64,000 nucleotides of DNA from Enteroscipio rubneri (GCF_002899715.1 NZ_PPEK01000005.1:85258-149257); one strand, 5' to 3'. Counted from the first letter of the stretch, positions 1 to 8,990 are shown. Notes: a model not told the origin generated them from the sequence alone. A program made the numbers and translations.

Positions 1-315
1 AATGCCCTCCTTGCTGCCGATGAGCGCGAGCACCTCGCGCTCAGGGTCCACCTCCACGCCGAAACGTGAGCGCATCCAGTCGGTGCAGGTCGTGCGGTAC
101 GCGAGCGAGCCGGCGTAGTCGGGATACCGATGGTTTTCCGGCTTGCGGATGGCGGCGGCCATGGCTTCCACGATATGTGGCGGCGTGGGCGTGTCGGGGT
201 CGCCGATGCCGAGGGAGATGACGTCGGCGCCCTGCGCTCTGAGCGCGTCGCGCTTCGCATCGATCTGGGCGAACAGGTAGGGTGCCATGCGGTCGAGGCA
301 GGCGGCGGTTCTCAT
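1..315 (-). CDS. dapL: LL-diaminopimelate aminotransferase, N-terminal part (cut by window edge)
   Basis: The first 105 residues of a PLP-dependent aminotransferase that converts tetrahydrodipicolinate to LL-diaminopimelate, the one-step route to lysine and peptidoglycan precursors. The visible part contains the fold-type I N-terminal signature (VISLGIGDPDTPTPPHI), then NHRYPDYAGS and, at the edge, LALIGSKEGI, all typical of DapL. The ATG at 315 overlaps the dapF stop as ATGA, so the two genes are translationally coupled. The next substrate step after DapL is done by DapF, which supports the call. The C-terminal three quarters lie outside the window. Confidence 0.9.
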   Translation of the reverse strand, partial: MRTAACLDRMAPYLFAQIDAKRDALRAQGADVISLGIGDPDTPTPPHIVEAMAAAIRKPENHRYPDYAGSLAYRTTCTDWMRSRFGVEVDPEREVLALIGSKEGI

Positions 316-1214
316 GCAGGGTTCCTTTCTCGCAGGGATACGGTGCCGCGGAACGACTCTGCGGCCGGGCCGGTCATCATGACGTGCCCGTCGTCGGCCC
401 AACGGATGTGCAGCGCGCCTCCGCGCAGCAGCACGTCGGTCTCGCGAGTCGCGCGGCCGGTCAGGCAGGCCGCCACGGCCGTCGCGCACGCGCCCGTGCC
501 GCAGGCGAGCGTCTCGCCGCACCCGCGCTCGTACACGCGCATCGCGATGCCGTGCGGCCCGACGACGGCGAACTCCACGTTCGCCTTCTCGGGGAAGGCG
601 GGGTGAGATTCGAAGAACGCCCCGATCGTGTCCACGTCGAACACGTCGAGATCGACGTCGTCCAGGAAGCACACCGCGTGCGGGTTGCCCATCGACACGC
701 ACGCGAACGCGAACGGCCCCCAGGGCGAGTCGAGCGAGAGCGCGCCCGCGAACGGCTCGCCGAAGAGCGCCACCGCATCGGGCTCGGCGTCCACCGGCAC
801 GAGCGCCGGGTCGAGCACGGGCCGCCCCATATCCACCGTGGCGCGCGTCAGCATCCCCGCGGCGTCCACCTCGAATGCGATGGGCCGCGGGCCGGCGGGT
901 GTGTCGGCCACGAGCTTCCCGTTCGCCGCCGGCACGTATCCGTTGTCGACCAGGAACTTCGCGAAGCAGCGTACGCCGTTGCCGCACATCTGGGCGGGCG
1001 TGCCGTCGGCGTTTACGTAGTGCATGTAGGCTGCGCATCCGGGTTGCGGGGAAGGACGGACAACGATCACGCCGTCGGCCCCGATGCCAAAATGACGGTC
1101 GCACATATGCGCTATCTGGCCGGGCGAGAGGTCGATGCCCTTCGCAAGCCCGTCGAGCAGGATGAAATCGTTTCCCAAGCCTTGCAGCTTGGCGAACGGG
1201 AGGATGTCTTGCAT
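312..1214 (-). CDS. dapF: diaminopimelate epimerase
   Basis: Epimerises LL- to meso-diaminopimelate for lysine and the cell wall. 300 residues, slightly longer than the usual 270-280. Both catalytic cysteines are visible, in QMCGNGVRCFAKF and in GETLACGTGACA. The reading frame is open to 1274, but I place the start at 1214 because a good ribosome site (AAAGGAG) sits just before it and the protein then begins MQDILPFAKLQGLGNDF, the normal DapF N-terminus. It is followed by dapL with a 4-base overlap; together they form a two-gene lysine unit. Confidence 0.95.
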   Translation of the reverse strand: MQDILPFAKLQGLGNDFILLDGLAKGIDLSPGQIAHMCDRHFGIGADGVIVVRPSPQPGCAAYMHYVNADGTPAQMCGNGVRCFAKFLVDNGYVPAANGKLVADTPAGPRPIAFEVDAAGMLTRATVDMGRPVLDPALVPVDAEPDAVALFGEPFAGALSLDSPWGPFAFACVSMGNPHAVCFLDDVDLDVFDVDTIGAFFESHPAFPEKANVEFAVVGPHGIAMRVYERGCGETLACGTGACATAVAACLTGRATRETDVLLRGGALHIRWADDGHVMMTGPAAESFRGTVSLRERNPA

Positions 1215-1515
1215 GCGGGCTCCTTTGCGGTTCGGATCGTTGCCCCGCATGGTAAACCCGCTCGGCCCTTGCACCCGCCGATTTAACAGAGCTTTTACCT
1301 TCGCGCGGTCGGTCGTTCATGGGCGCCGACGTACCGTCGGCTCGTCGGACGCTCCGAATGTTACTTCATCAGCAGCGTTTCTCGACCGTTGACGGCTTTC
1401 CATAAAACGTCGACTGACACGCGGGGGAGGCGCGCGGTATGCTGAGGGCAGCGGTCATGCTGGCCGCGAGGTTGGGAGTGGCGGCGCGCCCGTCGCCGGA
1501 AGAAAGGATGCACGA
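1215..1515. other. divergent intergenic region dapF / aldehyde dehydrogenase
   Basis: No gene seen. It holds a 7-bp inverted repeat, GCCGACG-TAC-CGTCGGC (1325-1341), and the candidate promoter listed separately. Confidence 0.6.
1414..1443 (+). promoter_or_regulatory. candidate sigma-70 promoter for the aldehyde dehydrogenase
   Basis: CTGACA (1414-1419), an 18-base spacer, then TATGCT (1438-1443), about 72 bases before the start codon. Five and four matches to the consensus hexamers; not otherwise supported. Confidence 0.35.
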
Positions 1516-3000
1516 ATGGAAAATCCCGCTCAGAAATCCTACCAGCTCTACATCGACGGCCAATGGGTTGACGCCTCGGACGGGGGCACGCTCGATGTGT
1601 TCTGCCCCGCCAACGGCGAGCAGCTCTCCACCATCGCCGACGCCACGAAAGACGACGTCGACCGCGCGGTCGACGCGGCGTGGAGGGCCTTCGAGATCTG
1701 GGGCAAGACCGACAAGGCCGAGCGCGCCATCATCCTGAACAAGGTCGCCGACGTCATCGAGGCCAACGCCGAGAAGCTCGCGCTGCTCGAGTCGCTCGAC
1801 AACGGCAAGCCCATCCGCGAGACGCGCGCCATCGACGTGGCGTACTCCGTCGACCACTTCCGCTACTTCGCCGGCGTGCTCCTGGCCGACACCGGCGAGG
1901 CCGATATGCTTCCCGGCAATATGATGTCCCTCGTGCTGCACGAGCCCATCGGTGTCGTGGGCCAGATCGTGCCGTGGAACTTCCCATTCCTCATGGCCGC
2001 CTGGAAGCTGGCCCCGGTGCTCGCCGCCGGCGACTGCACGGTGTTCAAGCCGTCGTCCACCACCTCGCTCACGGTATTGGAGCTGGCGAAGCTCACCGAG
2101 GGTATCATCCCGGCCGGCGTGTTCAACGTGGTCACGGGCCGCGGCTCGAAGTCGGGCCAGTACATCCTCGACAATCCCAAGATCAGCAAGCTCGCGTTCA
2201 CCGGCTCCACCGAGGTGGGCCGCGACGTGGCCCGTGCGGCTGCCGAGCGCCTGATCCCAGCCACGCTGGAGCTGGGCGGCAAGTCCGCCAACATCATCTT
2301 CCCCGACTGCAAGTGGGACATGATGCTGGACGGCGTGCAGCTGGGTATCCTGTTCAACCAGGGCCAGGTGTGCTGCGCCGGCAGCCGCATCTTCGTGCAC
2401 GAGGACATCTACGACAAGTTCGTCGAGGACGCGTGCGAGGCGTTCTCGAAGGTGAAGGTCGGTATGCCTTGGGAGGACGACACCCAGATGGGCAGCCAGA
2501 TCGACCAAGGCCAGATGAACAAGATCCTCGACTACATTGAGATTGCCAAGCAGGAGGGCGGACGCGTCCTCTGCGGCGGCGAGCGCGCCACCGAGGGCGA
2601 GCTGGCCAAAGGCGCGTTCCTCAAGCCGACGCTCATCGAGGTGCCCAACAACTCGTGCCGCGTGGCGCAGGAGGAGATCTTCGGCCCCGTGGCCGTGGTC
2701 ATCAAGTTCAAGGACGAGCAGGAGGTCATCGACCTGGCCAACGACTCGGTCTACGGCCTGGGCGGCGCCGTGTGGACCCGTGACATCAACCGCGCCTTCC
2801 GCGTGGCGCAGGGCGTGCGCACGGGCCGCATGTGGGTGAACACCTACAACCAGATCCCGTCCGGCGCGCCGTTCGGAGGCTATAAGGAGTCCGGCATCGG
2901 TCGCGAGACGCACAAGGTCATGCTCGAGCACTACACCCAGACGAAGAACATCATGATCAACCTCGGCGAGGAGCCCAGCGGGTTCTACCCTGAGAGCTAG
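1516..3000 (+). CDS. NAD(P)-dependent aldehyde dehydrogenase
   Basis: A 494-residue aldehyde dehydrogenase that oxidises an aldehyde to the acid. Family hallmarks: GVVGQIVPWNFPF near residue 146, FTGSTEVGR (228-236), the general-base glutamate E252 in LELGGK, and the nucleophile C286 in NQGQVCCAGSR, followed by EEIFGPV. Length is normal. It most resembles the acetaldehyde/betaine-aldehyde type, but the substrate cannot be read from sequence. It stands alone, ahead of a strong hairpin terminator, so it is probably monocistronic. Start ATG 1516 follows GAAAGGA at 1501-1507. Confidence 0.93.
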   Translation: MENPAQKSYQLYIDGQWVDASDGGTLDVFCPANGEQLSTIADATKDDVDRAVDAAWRAFEIWGKTDKAERAIILNKVADVIEANAEKLALLESLDNGKPIRETRAIDVAYSVDHFRYFAGVLLADTGEADMLPGNMMSLVLHEPIGVVGQIVPWNFPFLMAAWKLAPVLAAGDCTVFKPSSTTSLTVLELAKLTEGIIPAGVFNVVTGRGSKSGQYILDNPKISKLAFTGSTEVGRDVARAAAERLIPATLELGGKSANIIFPDCKWDMMLDGVQLGILFNQGQVCCAGSRIFVHEDIYDKFVEDACEAFSKVKVGMPWEDDTQMGSQIDQGQMNKILDYIEIAKQEGGRVLCGGERATEGELAKGAFLKPTLIEVPNNSCRVAQEEIFGPVAVVIKFKDEQEVIDLANDSVYGLGGAVWTRDINRAFRVAQGVRTGRMWVNTYNQIPSGAPFGGYKESGIGRETHKVMLEHYTQTKNIMINLGEEPSGFYPES

Positions 3001-3024
3001 CGCTTCCTTCCAGCACGGTATGAG

Positions 3025-3054
3025 ACGGGGCCCGGCAAGTATGCCGGGCCCCGT
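3025..3054 (+). terminator. terminator hairpin after the aldehyde dehydrogenase
   Basis: Perfect 13-bp stem (3025-3037 with 3042-3054), loop AGTA. No long T tract follows, but the position 24 bases after the stop codon fits termination. Confidence 0.7.
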
Positions 3055-3166
3055 TCCGTTCGATCCTTGGTTTCTGCGTCCGGGCGTGCGGCGGCTTCTT
3101 CGCCGCCGTTGCCCTCGTGCGACATGCGCGCAGGCCGGATTCGAGCATGCAGATCGAATGCCGCAC

Positions 3167-3646
3167 TTATTCGAACAGGGATTCATCCTCGCTGTCCGAG
3201 TCGGCATCCCACGAGTTCGAGTCCGCGAAGTCCAGAAACGCTTCGGGAGCGATGTCCATGCGCAGTCCGTCTTCGCCGAAGGAGGAGTCGAAGAACGCCT
3301 CGAGCTTAGCGCGATTCTCTTCGTCGGCAGGTTCCTTGAGCCAGACCCAGGCTGCCACAGGCTCGCCTTCGTCTTGGAAGTCGGCTCCGAGACCGCCGTC
3401 GAGGTTTGGTGCGCCCGGCGTAAAGAACCTATCATTGACGGCGAAGTGCCCTGCGAACGTCATGCGCGTCTCGACGTCGGGAACCGACTCGTCGACGACG
3501 TTCGATCGCTCGTAGAACACGACGCGCGTGCCGTCGGGTCCTTCGATGAAGCGGGTCGATCCGAGGCCGGCGAGGGCGGAGTACGCGGAGAAGGCCCCTC
3601 CCATGCCGGAGGGCATCGCGAAGGGATCCGGGGTTCCGTTTTCCAT
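3167..3646 (-). CDS. uncharacterised acidic protein
   Basis: 159 residues, family not recognised. The start at 3646 is preferred over 3652 because AAAGGA then has a normal 6-base spacing. The N-terminus is rich in Gly, Ala and Ser; the middle contains TRMTFAGHFAVNDRFF and EPVAAWVWLKEPADEENRAK; the last 25 residues are almost all Asp, Glu and Ser (DADSDSEDESLFE). No signal peptide or membrane segment is seen, so it is probably cytosolic and strongly acidic. It is followed by nothing co-directional and is likely a single gene. Confidence 0.7.
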   Translation of the reverse strand: MENGTPDPFAMPSGMGGAFSAYSALAGLGSTRFIEGPDGTRVVFYERSNVVDESVPDVETRMTFAGHFAVNDRFFTPGAPNLDGGLGADFQDEGEPVAAWVWLKEPADEENRAKLEAFFDSSFGEDGLRMDIAPEAFLDFADSNSWDADSDSEDESLFE

Positions 3647-3758
3647 ATGCATTCCTTTCCCATAAGCGGATTCAGGTTGGGGCGACGCAAGGCCGCATGG
3701 CAGCAGTGTAACAGCTCCTGCGCTCCGTGCGCCTCCGTTTCCGTTCCGTTGACGGACG

Positions 3759-4412
3759 TCAAAGATTGCGCCGCAGCTGGGCTTCCTTGATCTGCATCTC
3801 GATGGAGCTATGTATGATGTTGGCGAACGGGCCGGCTTGGCCTGTCAGCCGCTCGGAGAGGGGCTGGTCGCATTTGCGGATATGGTAGTACAGAAACGCG
3901 CATGTGTAGAACTCCGCCAGGAACTGGATGTTTTCCTCGGGGAGGTAGCGGTTCGATAGGATGATGTGGATATCGCGGCGCAACGCCGGCAGGTAGAGAT
4001 TGTACAGGTAATTGCGGAGCGAATAAGGATTGTTGTCCATGAGAGCCTGGGTGTAGAAAGTGCGTTTCGCCTCTAGGACGTTGCCGAAGCACTCGAAGAA
4101 ATCGGAATGGTCGAGCGAGCGGACACCGGACTTCTGTAGGATGTAGTAGGGGAACTGCGACGCCGAATCGCCGATGTTCTCCTCGTATACGAGCGCGCTC
4201 TCGGGGAACCGTTTCTTCAGCTCCTGCCCAAGATCGTAGCGGAAGATCCATGTGATGAGGGAATCCTTGTTCTCGAAATGATAGTAGAACGTCTTGCGGT
4301 TCTTGCCGGTTCGTTCGATGATGTCGCTGATCGATACCTTCTTCAGCGGCGTTTCGTCGCAGAGCTCGACGAACGTGTCCGCGATGAGGAGCATCGTGCT
4401 GAGCGCGTTCAT
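3759..4412 (-). CDS. TetR/AcrR-family transcriptional regulator
   Basis: 217 residues. The N-terminal helix-turn-helix is clear: VSISDIIERTGKNRKTFYYHF (about residues 26-46), followed by ENKDSLITWIF. The C-terminal ligand domain is TetR-like but not assignable to a ligand. The frame is open to 4514, but ATG 4412 has AAGG six bases upstream and starts right before the DNA-binding domain. It is divergent from the flavoprotein gene at 4858, across a 445-base gap that contains several repeats, so it probably controls that gene and itself. Confidence 0.9.
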   Translation of the reverse strand: MNALSTMLLIADTFVELCDETPLKKVSISDIIERTGKNRKTFYYHFENKDSLITWIFRYDLGQELKKRFPESALVYEENIGDSASQFPYYILQKSGVRSLDHSDFFECFGNVLEAKRTFYTQALMDNNPYSLRNYLYNLYLPALRRDIHIILSNRYLPEENIQFLAEFYTCAFLYYHIRKCDQPLSERLTGQAGPFANIIHSSIEMQIKEAQLRRNL

Positions 4413-4857
4413 GATGGACCTTGCCTCACTCTCGATTGCAGTGCTAAAGCGCGTTCTCAGGCATCGTCGTACGTGGCGATCGGTGCTGTTGGACAAAAAG
4501 TAGTATATGTGCAAAACTTCCTTTCGTAAACCCCCAGAAGTGCAGGAAGTATGTCCTAAAGCGGCCTTGTGATACGACCGATTGTTGCAAAGAAGCCGCT
4601 AAAGCGCCGATTCGATCCAACAATACATCCCATCTGTCCATCGTCACTCGAATAACGATCACGTACAATACATACTTAGAGACTGCGCGGAATCAGATGT
4701 TCCGCGTGGACGTGGGCGAGAGTGCACCGAGGGCATCCGACGGGGATCGCGAGACGAGAAGGATCGGCGCCGCGCGCTCCCGGGGCTTTACGAGCGCCGC
4801 ACGGGGCATACCGCAGGTAAGAACGCTTTGCAAAGCGAAGCGGAAAGGGGTTTTGAC
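4413..4857. promoter_or_regulatory. divergent control region between the TetR regulator and the OYE-type reductase
   Basis: No gene. It holds three copies of CTAAAGCG (4444-4451, 4556-4563, 4599-4606), a 7-bp inverted repeat CGCGGAA/TTCCGCG (4686-4692 with 4700-4706), and the 14-base perfect palindrome CGCTTTGCAAAGCG (4824-4837) directly before the ribosome site. These are operator candidates for the adjacent TetR protein; which one is used cannot be told. Confidence 0.55.
4641..4669 (+). promoter_or_regulatory. candidate promoter for the OYE-type reductase
   Basis: TCGTCA (4641-4646), 17-base spacer, TACAAT (4664-4669). This would give a leader of roughly 180 bases containing the palindrome at 4824. 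Confidence 0.4.
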
Positions 4858-6939
4858 GTGGCAAAGTATCAGAAGCTGCTCGAGCCGTTCTCAATCGGCA
4901 ACGTCGAGTTGCGCAATCGGTTCGTCATGCTGCCCATGACGATCGAGAAGGTCGACAACTATCATGTGACCGACGACCTGATTGACTTCTACGAGCAGCG
5001 CGCCAAGGGCGGCGTGAGCCTCATCGAGATTGGCAGCGCCTATGTGTGCGACTGCTTCGACACCGAGCCGAAGTACCATACCACCACCGGTGCCTGCGGT
5101 ATTTGGGACGACCAGTTCATCCCCGGTCTCCAGCGTGTCGCCGAGGTTTGCCACAAGCACGGCACCAAGGTGGCTGTTCAGCTGCAGCTGTGCTACGAGT
5201 GGCGTGCATCGGGAGATGACCCGCTGCTGTCGTATGCTCCTTCCAAAGACGTTCAGAGCGGCCCGTTCGTGGGAATGCCCGAACGCGAGTACACCAAAGA
5301 GGAGATCGCCATCGTCGTGAAGCAATACGGCGAGGCCGCCAAGCGCGCCAAGGATGCGGGCATCGATATCATCGAGATTCATGCCGGTATCGGCTACATG
5401 GTCATGCGCTTTCTGTCGAAGTACTCCAACCATCGTACCGATGAATATGGCGGAAGCCCCGAGAATCGCGCCCGTCTGCTTACCGAGATCATCGATGAGG
5501 TGCATAAGACCTGCGGCGACGACATGCCCATCCTCATCCGCATCTCCGCCGACGATCTCATGCCCGGCGGCAACCGCATCGAGGACACCAAGGAGCTCGT
5601 TCCCATCATCGAAGCCCACGGCGTGGATGCCTGGAGCGTCCAGGCAGGCTTCCATGAAGCGCCGCGCCCCGTGGCGAACCAGATCGTGCCCGAAGGCGAG
5701 TTCATCGATTTGGCCAAGGAGGTCAAGTCCGTCACGAACAAGCCTGTGTTCCCCGGTACGCGCATCAACTCGCTTGACATGTGCGAGAAGGTCGTCACGC
5801 AGGGATACGGCGACGCGGTGGGTATGGCCCGTCAGTTTATAGCCGATCCCGAGACCGCCGGCAAAGTGGCCGCTGGCCATCCCGAGCAGGTTCGCCCCTG
5901 CATCGTGTGCAGCCGCTGCCTTGACAATATCTTCATCGGCAAGCCGTGCCAGTGCTCGGTCAACGCCAATGTGTGGCAGGGCGCCGAGGTGGGCCTGCCT
6001 CAGGACAAGCCGGCCGAGCAGAAGAAGCACATCGTCGTCATTGGCGCCGGCCCTGGTGGCCTGGAGACGTCCCGCGTTGCTGCGCTGCGCGGACATAAGG
6101 TCACGCTCATCGACAAGGCCGACCGTGTCGGCGGCCTGCTCAATATGGCTCAGGTTCTCAACGCCAACATGGAGCCGTTCGTCACGTGGTGGGGCAACGA
6201 AATCAAGCTGCATCCCAACGTTGATCTGCGCCTCAAGACGGAGGTCACCGCAGCCGATATCAAAGCGCTCAATCCTGACGAGGTTGTCGTCGCTCCCGGC
6301 GGCGGCGTCATCCAGATCGACGTGCCCGGCATCGACGGCAAGAACGTCGTGAAGTCCGAGGATATCAAGGCCATGGTGGCCGGACATGTGCCCGAGGGCA
6401 AAGGCCTGATCTGGAAGGCCGCTGTGGCTGCGATCAAGGCGCAGGGCGGTACGGTCGGCTTCATGCGCTTCGGCCTGAACATGTCCACGGGCCCGACGGC
6501 TATCGTTGGAAAGCGCGTGGTCATCGTCGGCGGCGGCTTCGCCGGCCTGGAGTGCGCCGAGTCGATGTGCGAGGGCCGCGAGATCACGGTCATCGAAGAG
6601 GCCAAGAAGCTCGGCAACGGCATTGGCATCATCGACAAGAACCCCACCATCAATCTCGTGAAGTCCAAGGGCGTCAAGCTCATGCCCCTCACGAAGCTCG
6701 TGGAGGTCACGAAGAAGGGTGCGCGCGTCCAGAACGTCGAGACCGGCGAGGAGACCTTCATCGAGTGCGATACCGTGCTCACCTCGCTCGGCGTCGAGCA
6801 GAACACCGACCTCTACGACAAGATCGTCAAGGAGTTCCCGAACGCCAAGCTCATCGGCGACGCCACGACCCCCGAGGGCAAGGTCTACCGCACGCTCGAA
6901 GCCACCAAGGGCGGCTACGAGGCGGGTATGGCCTTCTAG
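4858..6939 (+). CDS. FMN/4Fe-4S/FAD enoate reductase, old yellow enzyme family (BaiCD/BaiH, 2,4-dienoyl-CoA reductase type)
   Basis: 693 residues. The N-terminal TIM barrel (about 1-375) carries the OYE motifs IIEIHAGIGYMVMRFLS and NHRTDEYGGSPENR. Next comes a cysteine cluster at C348, C351, C354 and C364/366 for a 4Fe-4S centre, then a Rossmann FAD/NAD part with VVIGAGPGGLE (about 393) and a second VVIVGGGFAGLE near 550. Such enzymes reduce activated C=C bonds such as dienoyl-CoA, bile-acid enones or cinnamates; the substrate here is unknown. I use GTG 4858 because GAAAGGGG lies 7 bases upstream. Probably regulated by the divergent TetR gene. Confidence 0.93.
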   Translation: MAKYQKLLEPFSIGNVELRNRFVMLPMTIEKVDNYHVTDDLIDFYEQRAKGGVSLIEIGSAYVCDCFDTEPKYHTTTGACGIWDDQFIPGLQRVAEVCHKHGTKVAVQLQLCYEWRASGDDPLLSYAPSKDVQSGPFVGMPEREYTKEEIAIVVKQYGEAAKRAKDAGIDIIEIHAGIGYMVMRFLSKYSNHRTDEYGGSPENRARLLTEIIDEVHKTCGDDMPILIRISADDLMPGGNRIEDTKELVPIIEAHGVDAWSVQAGFHEAPRPVANQIVPEGEFIDLAKEVKSVTNKPVFPGTRINSLDMCEKVVTQGYGDAVGMARQFIADPETAGKVAAGHPEQVRPCIVCSRCLDNIFIGKPCQCSVNANVWQGAEVGLPQDKPAEQKKHIVVIGAGPGGLETSRVAALRGHKVTLIDKADRVGGLLNMAQVLNANMEPFVTWWGNEIKLHPNVDLRLKTEVTAADIKALNPDEVVVAPGGGVIQIDVPGIDGKNVVKSEDIKAMVAGHVPEGKGLIWKAAVAAIKAQGGTVGFMRFGLNMSTGPTAIVGKRVVIVGGGFAGLECAESMCEGREITVIEEAKKLGNGIGIIDKNPTINLVKSKGVKLMPLTKLVEVTKKGARVQNVETGEETFIECDTVLTSLGVEQNTDLYDKIVKEFPNAKLIGDATTPEGKVYRTLEATKGGYEAGMAF

Positions 6940-7035
6940 GACTCCTCAGGCTTGTCCAGGCGCTCGCCGCGATCCCGTCTGCCTGCTGCAAAGCCGACGG
7001 GGGCGACCGATCGCCTCATACCGAATCGCCAGAAG

Positions 7036-7057
7036 CGGGCGGCCCTAGGGCCGCCCG
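7036..7057 (+). terminator. terminator hairpin after the OYE-type reductase
   Basis: A 22-base perfect palindrome (10-bp stem 7036-7045 with 7048-7057), followed by TTCGCGTTGCG with little T enrichment. Confidence 0.6.
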
Positions 7058-7139
7058 TTCGCGTTGCGTTTGCGATACAATCGAGAACGGCGAACGGCCA
7101 AGGCGTCGAAGAGGCGCCGCGGCGGAAAGGAGAGGGCTG

Positions 7140-8021
7140 ATGGATGCTTGGCTGCCGGGGGAACTGCTCGAGGTGCCGATGGAGGCGTCGTCTCTGGAGA
7201 CGTATCGATCGTTTCTCGAGCACCGCGCAGAACCCGTTGCGCCGCGGCTTGCGGCGACGGTGATGCTCGTCCGCGGTCCCGGACAGAAAAAGGAGGCACC
7301 GCGTGCCGACTCCTTCCACGATGCATCGCAGGAAGTCTTCATGCTCCGCCGTGCTAAGACGATGGCCTTCGTGCCGGATGCCGTGGTGTTCCCCGGCGGC
7401 GGCGTCGATCCACGCGATGCGGACGAGCGCCTGCCGTGGACGGGACCGACGTCCGGCGAATGGGCGCATCGGATGGGAGTCGACGAGCAGACGGCTCGAA
7501 GCATTGTAGTGGCCGCGGCCCGCGAGGTGTTCGAAGAATGCGGGGTGCTGTTGGCCGGTGAGGGCGGGAGCGTGGTCTCCGATGTGGGCCGGCCCGAGTG
7601 GCGAGAGGAGCGCCAGCGCCTGTCCGAGCATGAATCGTCGTTCGCCGAAGTGCTGATGCGTCATGGATTAGTGCTGCGCGCCGACCTGCTGGGCCTGCGT
7701 TCGCACTGGCTAACACCGGTATACGAACCCCGTCGCTACGATACATACTTCTTCGCGGCTTTGGCGCCCGAAGGCCAGGTGCCCGATGATCGCACGACTG
7801 AAGCAAACGGGGCAGGATGGGTTGATGCGCGCCGCATCCTTGAAGGAGGAGAGCGCGGCAAGGTGCTACTCATGCCTCCGACCGCGTACAATCTTGCGCA
7901 GTATGCGCGTTCGCTGGGCGCCGAGGATTTCGTTGCGGGCGTACCGCGAGTCGAGCGCATCATGCTGGAGCCCTCCCGGCGTGAGACGGGGGAGGCGGTG
8001 CTCAGATGTCGACTTCCCTAG
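7140..8021 (+). CDS. Nudix hydrolase, NUDT19-like (probable CoA/acyl-CoA diphosphatase)
   Basis: 293 residues. The Nudix box is split by an insert of about 35 residues: VVFPGGGVD at 82-90, then AAREVFEECGVLL at 126-138. This long insert is the hallmark of the NUDT19/CoA-diphosphatase type, which cleaves CoA and acyl-CoA to 3'-phosphoadenosine phosphate and (acyl)phosphopantetheine. The start ATG 7140 has GGAAAGGAGAGG upstream; a much longer in-frame extension upstream runs antisense-like through the previous gene and is rejected. It overlaps the next gene by 16 bases, so the two are co-translated. Function is inferred from box architecture. Confidence 0.85.
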   Translation: MDAWLPGELLEVPMEASSLETYRSFLEHRAEPVAPRLAATVMLVRGPGQKKEAPRADSFHDASQEVFMLRRAKTMAFVPDAVVFPGGGVDPRDADERLPWTGPTSGEWAHRMGVDEQTARSIVVAAAREVFEECGVLLAGEGGSVVSDVGRPEWREERQRLSEHESSFAEVLMRHGLVLRADLLGLRSHWLTPVYEPRRYDTYFFAALAPEGQVPDDRTTEANGAGWVDARRILEGGERGKVLLMPPTAYNLAQYARSLGAEDFVAGVPRVERIMLEPSRRETGEAVLRCRLP

Positions 8022-8881
8022 AGCAGCCAGGCGGCGCCACGCCGCCGACGCTAGCGGACGCCGCCCGCCGCGCACCGGATATCATCGAGAGGGCTCCCGA
8101 TACATGGACGGGCGGGCGGCTGTCGCCGCGCGCGCGATGCGTGCTGGCGGACAATCCGTCGCCGTTGACGTATCTTGGCACGAACACGTGGATTCTGTCC
8201 GAGCCGGGCTGTTCGGGCTGCGTCGTAGTCGATCCGGGTCCTGCCGAGCAGGCCCATCTGCGCGCGGTGCAAGCCGCCGTTGACGAGGACGGCCTCGAGG
8301 TGGTTCTCGTGGTGCTCACGCACGACCACATCGACCACGCTCAGGGTGCGCAAGCTTTTGCCGATACCGTCGGGGCGCCGATCGTGGGGCGTCGCGAGGG
8401 GACGCTGCAGGATGGCCCGCTTCGCCTTGAGAAGCCGGGGCCGCTCCTTGAAGTGCTATCGCTACCAGGCCACTCGAGCGACTCAATCGGCCTCGTGTTC
8501 CCCGCCGATGCGTCCATCGTCACCGGTGACTTCATCTTCCTTCAGAGCTCGACGCTCATATGTTGGCCCGATGGCAGCCTGTCGGCGTACTTGGAGAGCC
8601 TCGATGCGCTGCATCGTGTCGTCAGTCAGCAGGGGATCGAGCGGCTGCTCACGGCGCATGGGCTTCCCATTGTCGATCCGCTTCCTGCGATCGAACGTCA
8701 GGAGGCACATCGCAGACGCCGTCTCGACCGGGTCAGGGCTGTGATCGAAGAGGGCGCAGGGCGCGACATCGAACGTATCACGGAGCGCGTCTACCAGGGG
8801 GTCGATGTGCGTTTGAATGCGGCGGTGCGGTGCAACATCCAAGCCCAACTCGCCTATCTCGAAGAACACGGCGAGCTGTAA
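8006..8881 (+). CDS. metallo-beta-lactamase fold hydrolase, LACTB2-like
   Basis: 291 residues. The zinc motif THDHIDH is at 105-111, followed by SLPGHSSDSIGL and VTGDF, which supply the remaining metal ligands. The C-terminal 70 residues (AIERQEAHRRRRLDRV onward) match the winged-helix-like tail of LACTB2-type proteins. Members cleave thioesters or nucleic acid phosphodiesters; the neighbour is a putative CoA-diphosphatase and a CoA ligase lies downstream, which makes a role in acyl-CoA turnover possible but unproven. Overlaps the Nudix gene by 16 bases. Confidence 0.88.
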   Translation: MSTSLEQPGGATPPTLADAARRAPDIIERAPDTWTGGRLSPRARCVLADNPSPLTYLGTNTWILSEPGCSGCVVVDPGPAEQAHLRAVQAAVDEDGLEVVLVVLTHDHIDHAQGAQAFADTVGAPIVGRREGTLQDGPLRLEKPGPLLEVLSLPGHSSDSIGLVFPADASIVTGDFIFLQSSTLICWPDGSLSAYLESLDALHRVVSQQGIERLLTAHGLPIVDPLPAIERQEAHRRRRLDRVRAVIEEGAGRDIERITERVYQGVDVRLNAAVRCNIQAQLAYLEEHGEL

Positions 8882-8968
8882 CGGCTGTTGGAGGCTGTTC
8901 TTCGAACGAGCCGAGACGACCGCACGAGCACGCGAGAGCCTTCCTCGTGCGAACAAACGATAACGAAA

Positions 8969-8990
8969 AAGGCCCTCGCGCGAGGGCCTT
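8969..8990 (-). terminator. terminator between convergent genes
   Basis: 10-bp stem AAGGCCCTCG/CGAGGGCCTT with a 2-base loop. The A run just left of it (8966-8970) is a T run on the minus strand, so it mainly serves the CoA ligase gene. Confidence 0.8.

Noticed and set aside
1369..3435. A 688-codon frame antisense to the aldehyde dehydrogenase
   Set aside because: Crosses the intergenic terminator and has no family features; a codon-bias shadow.
4891..6387. A 498-codon open frame antisense to the OYE-type reductase
   Set aside because: Same artefact: no recognised domain, while the plus strand shows all OYE, Fe-S and FAD motifs.
6552..7139. In-frame extension of the Nudix gene into the OYE gene
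   Set aside because: It would overlap the reductase by nearly 400 bases; the ATG at 7140 has the ribosome site and a normal N-terminus.
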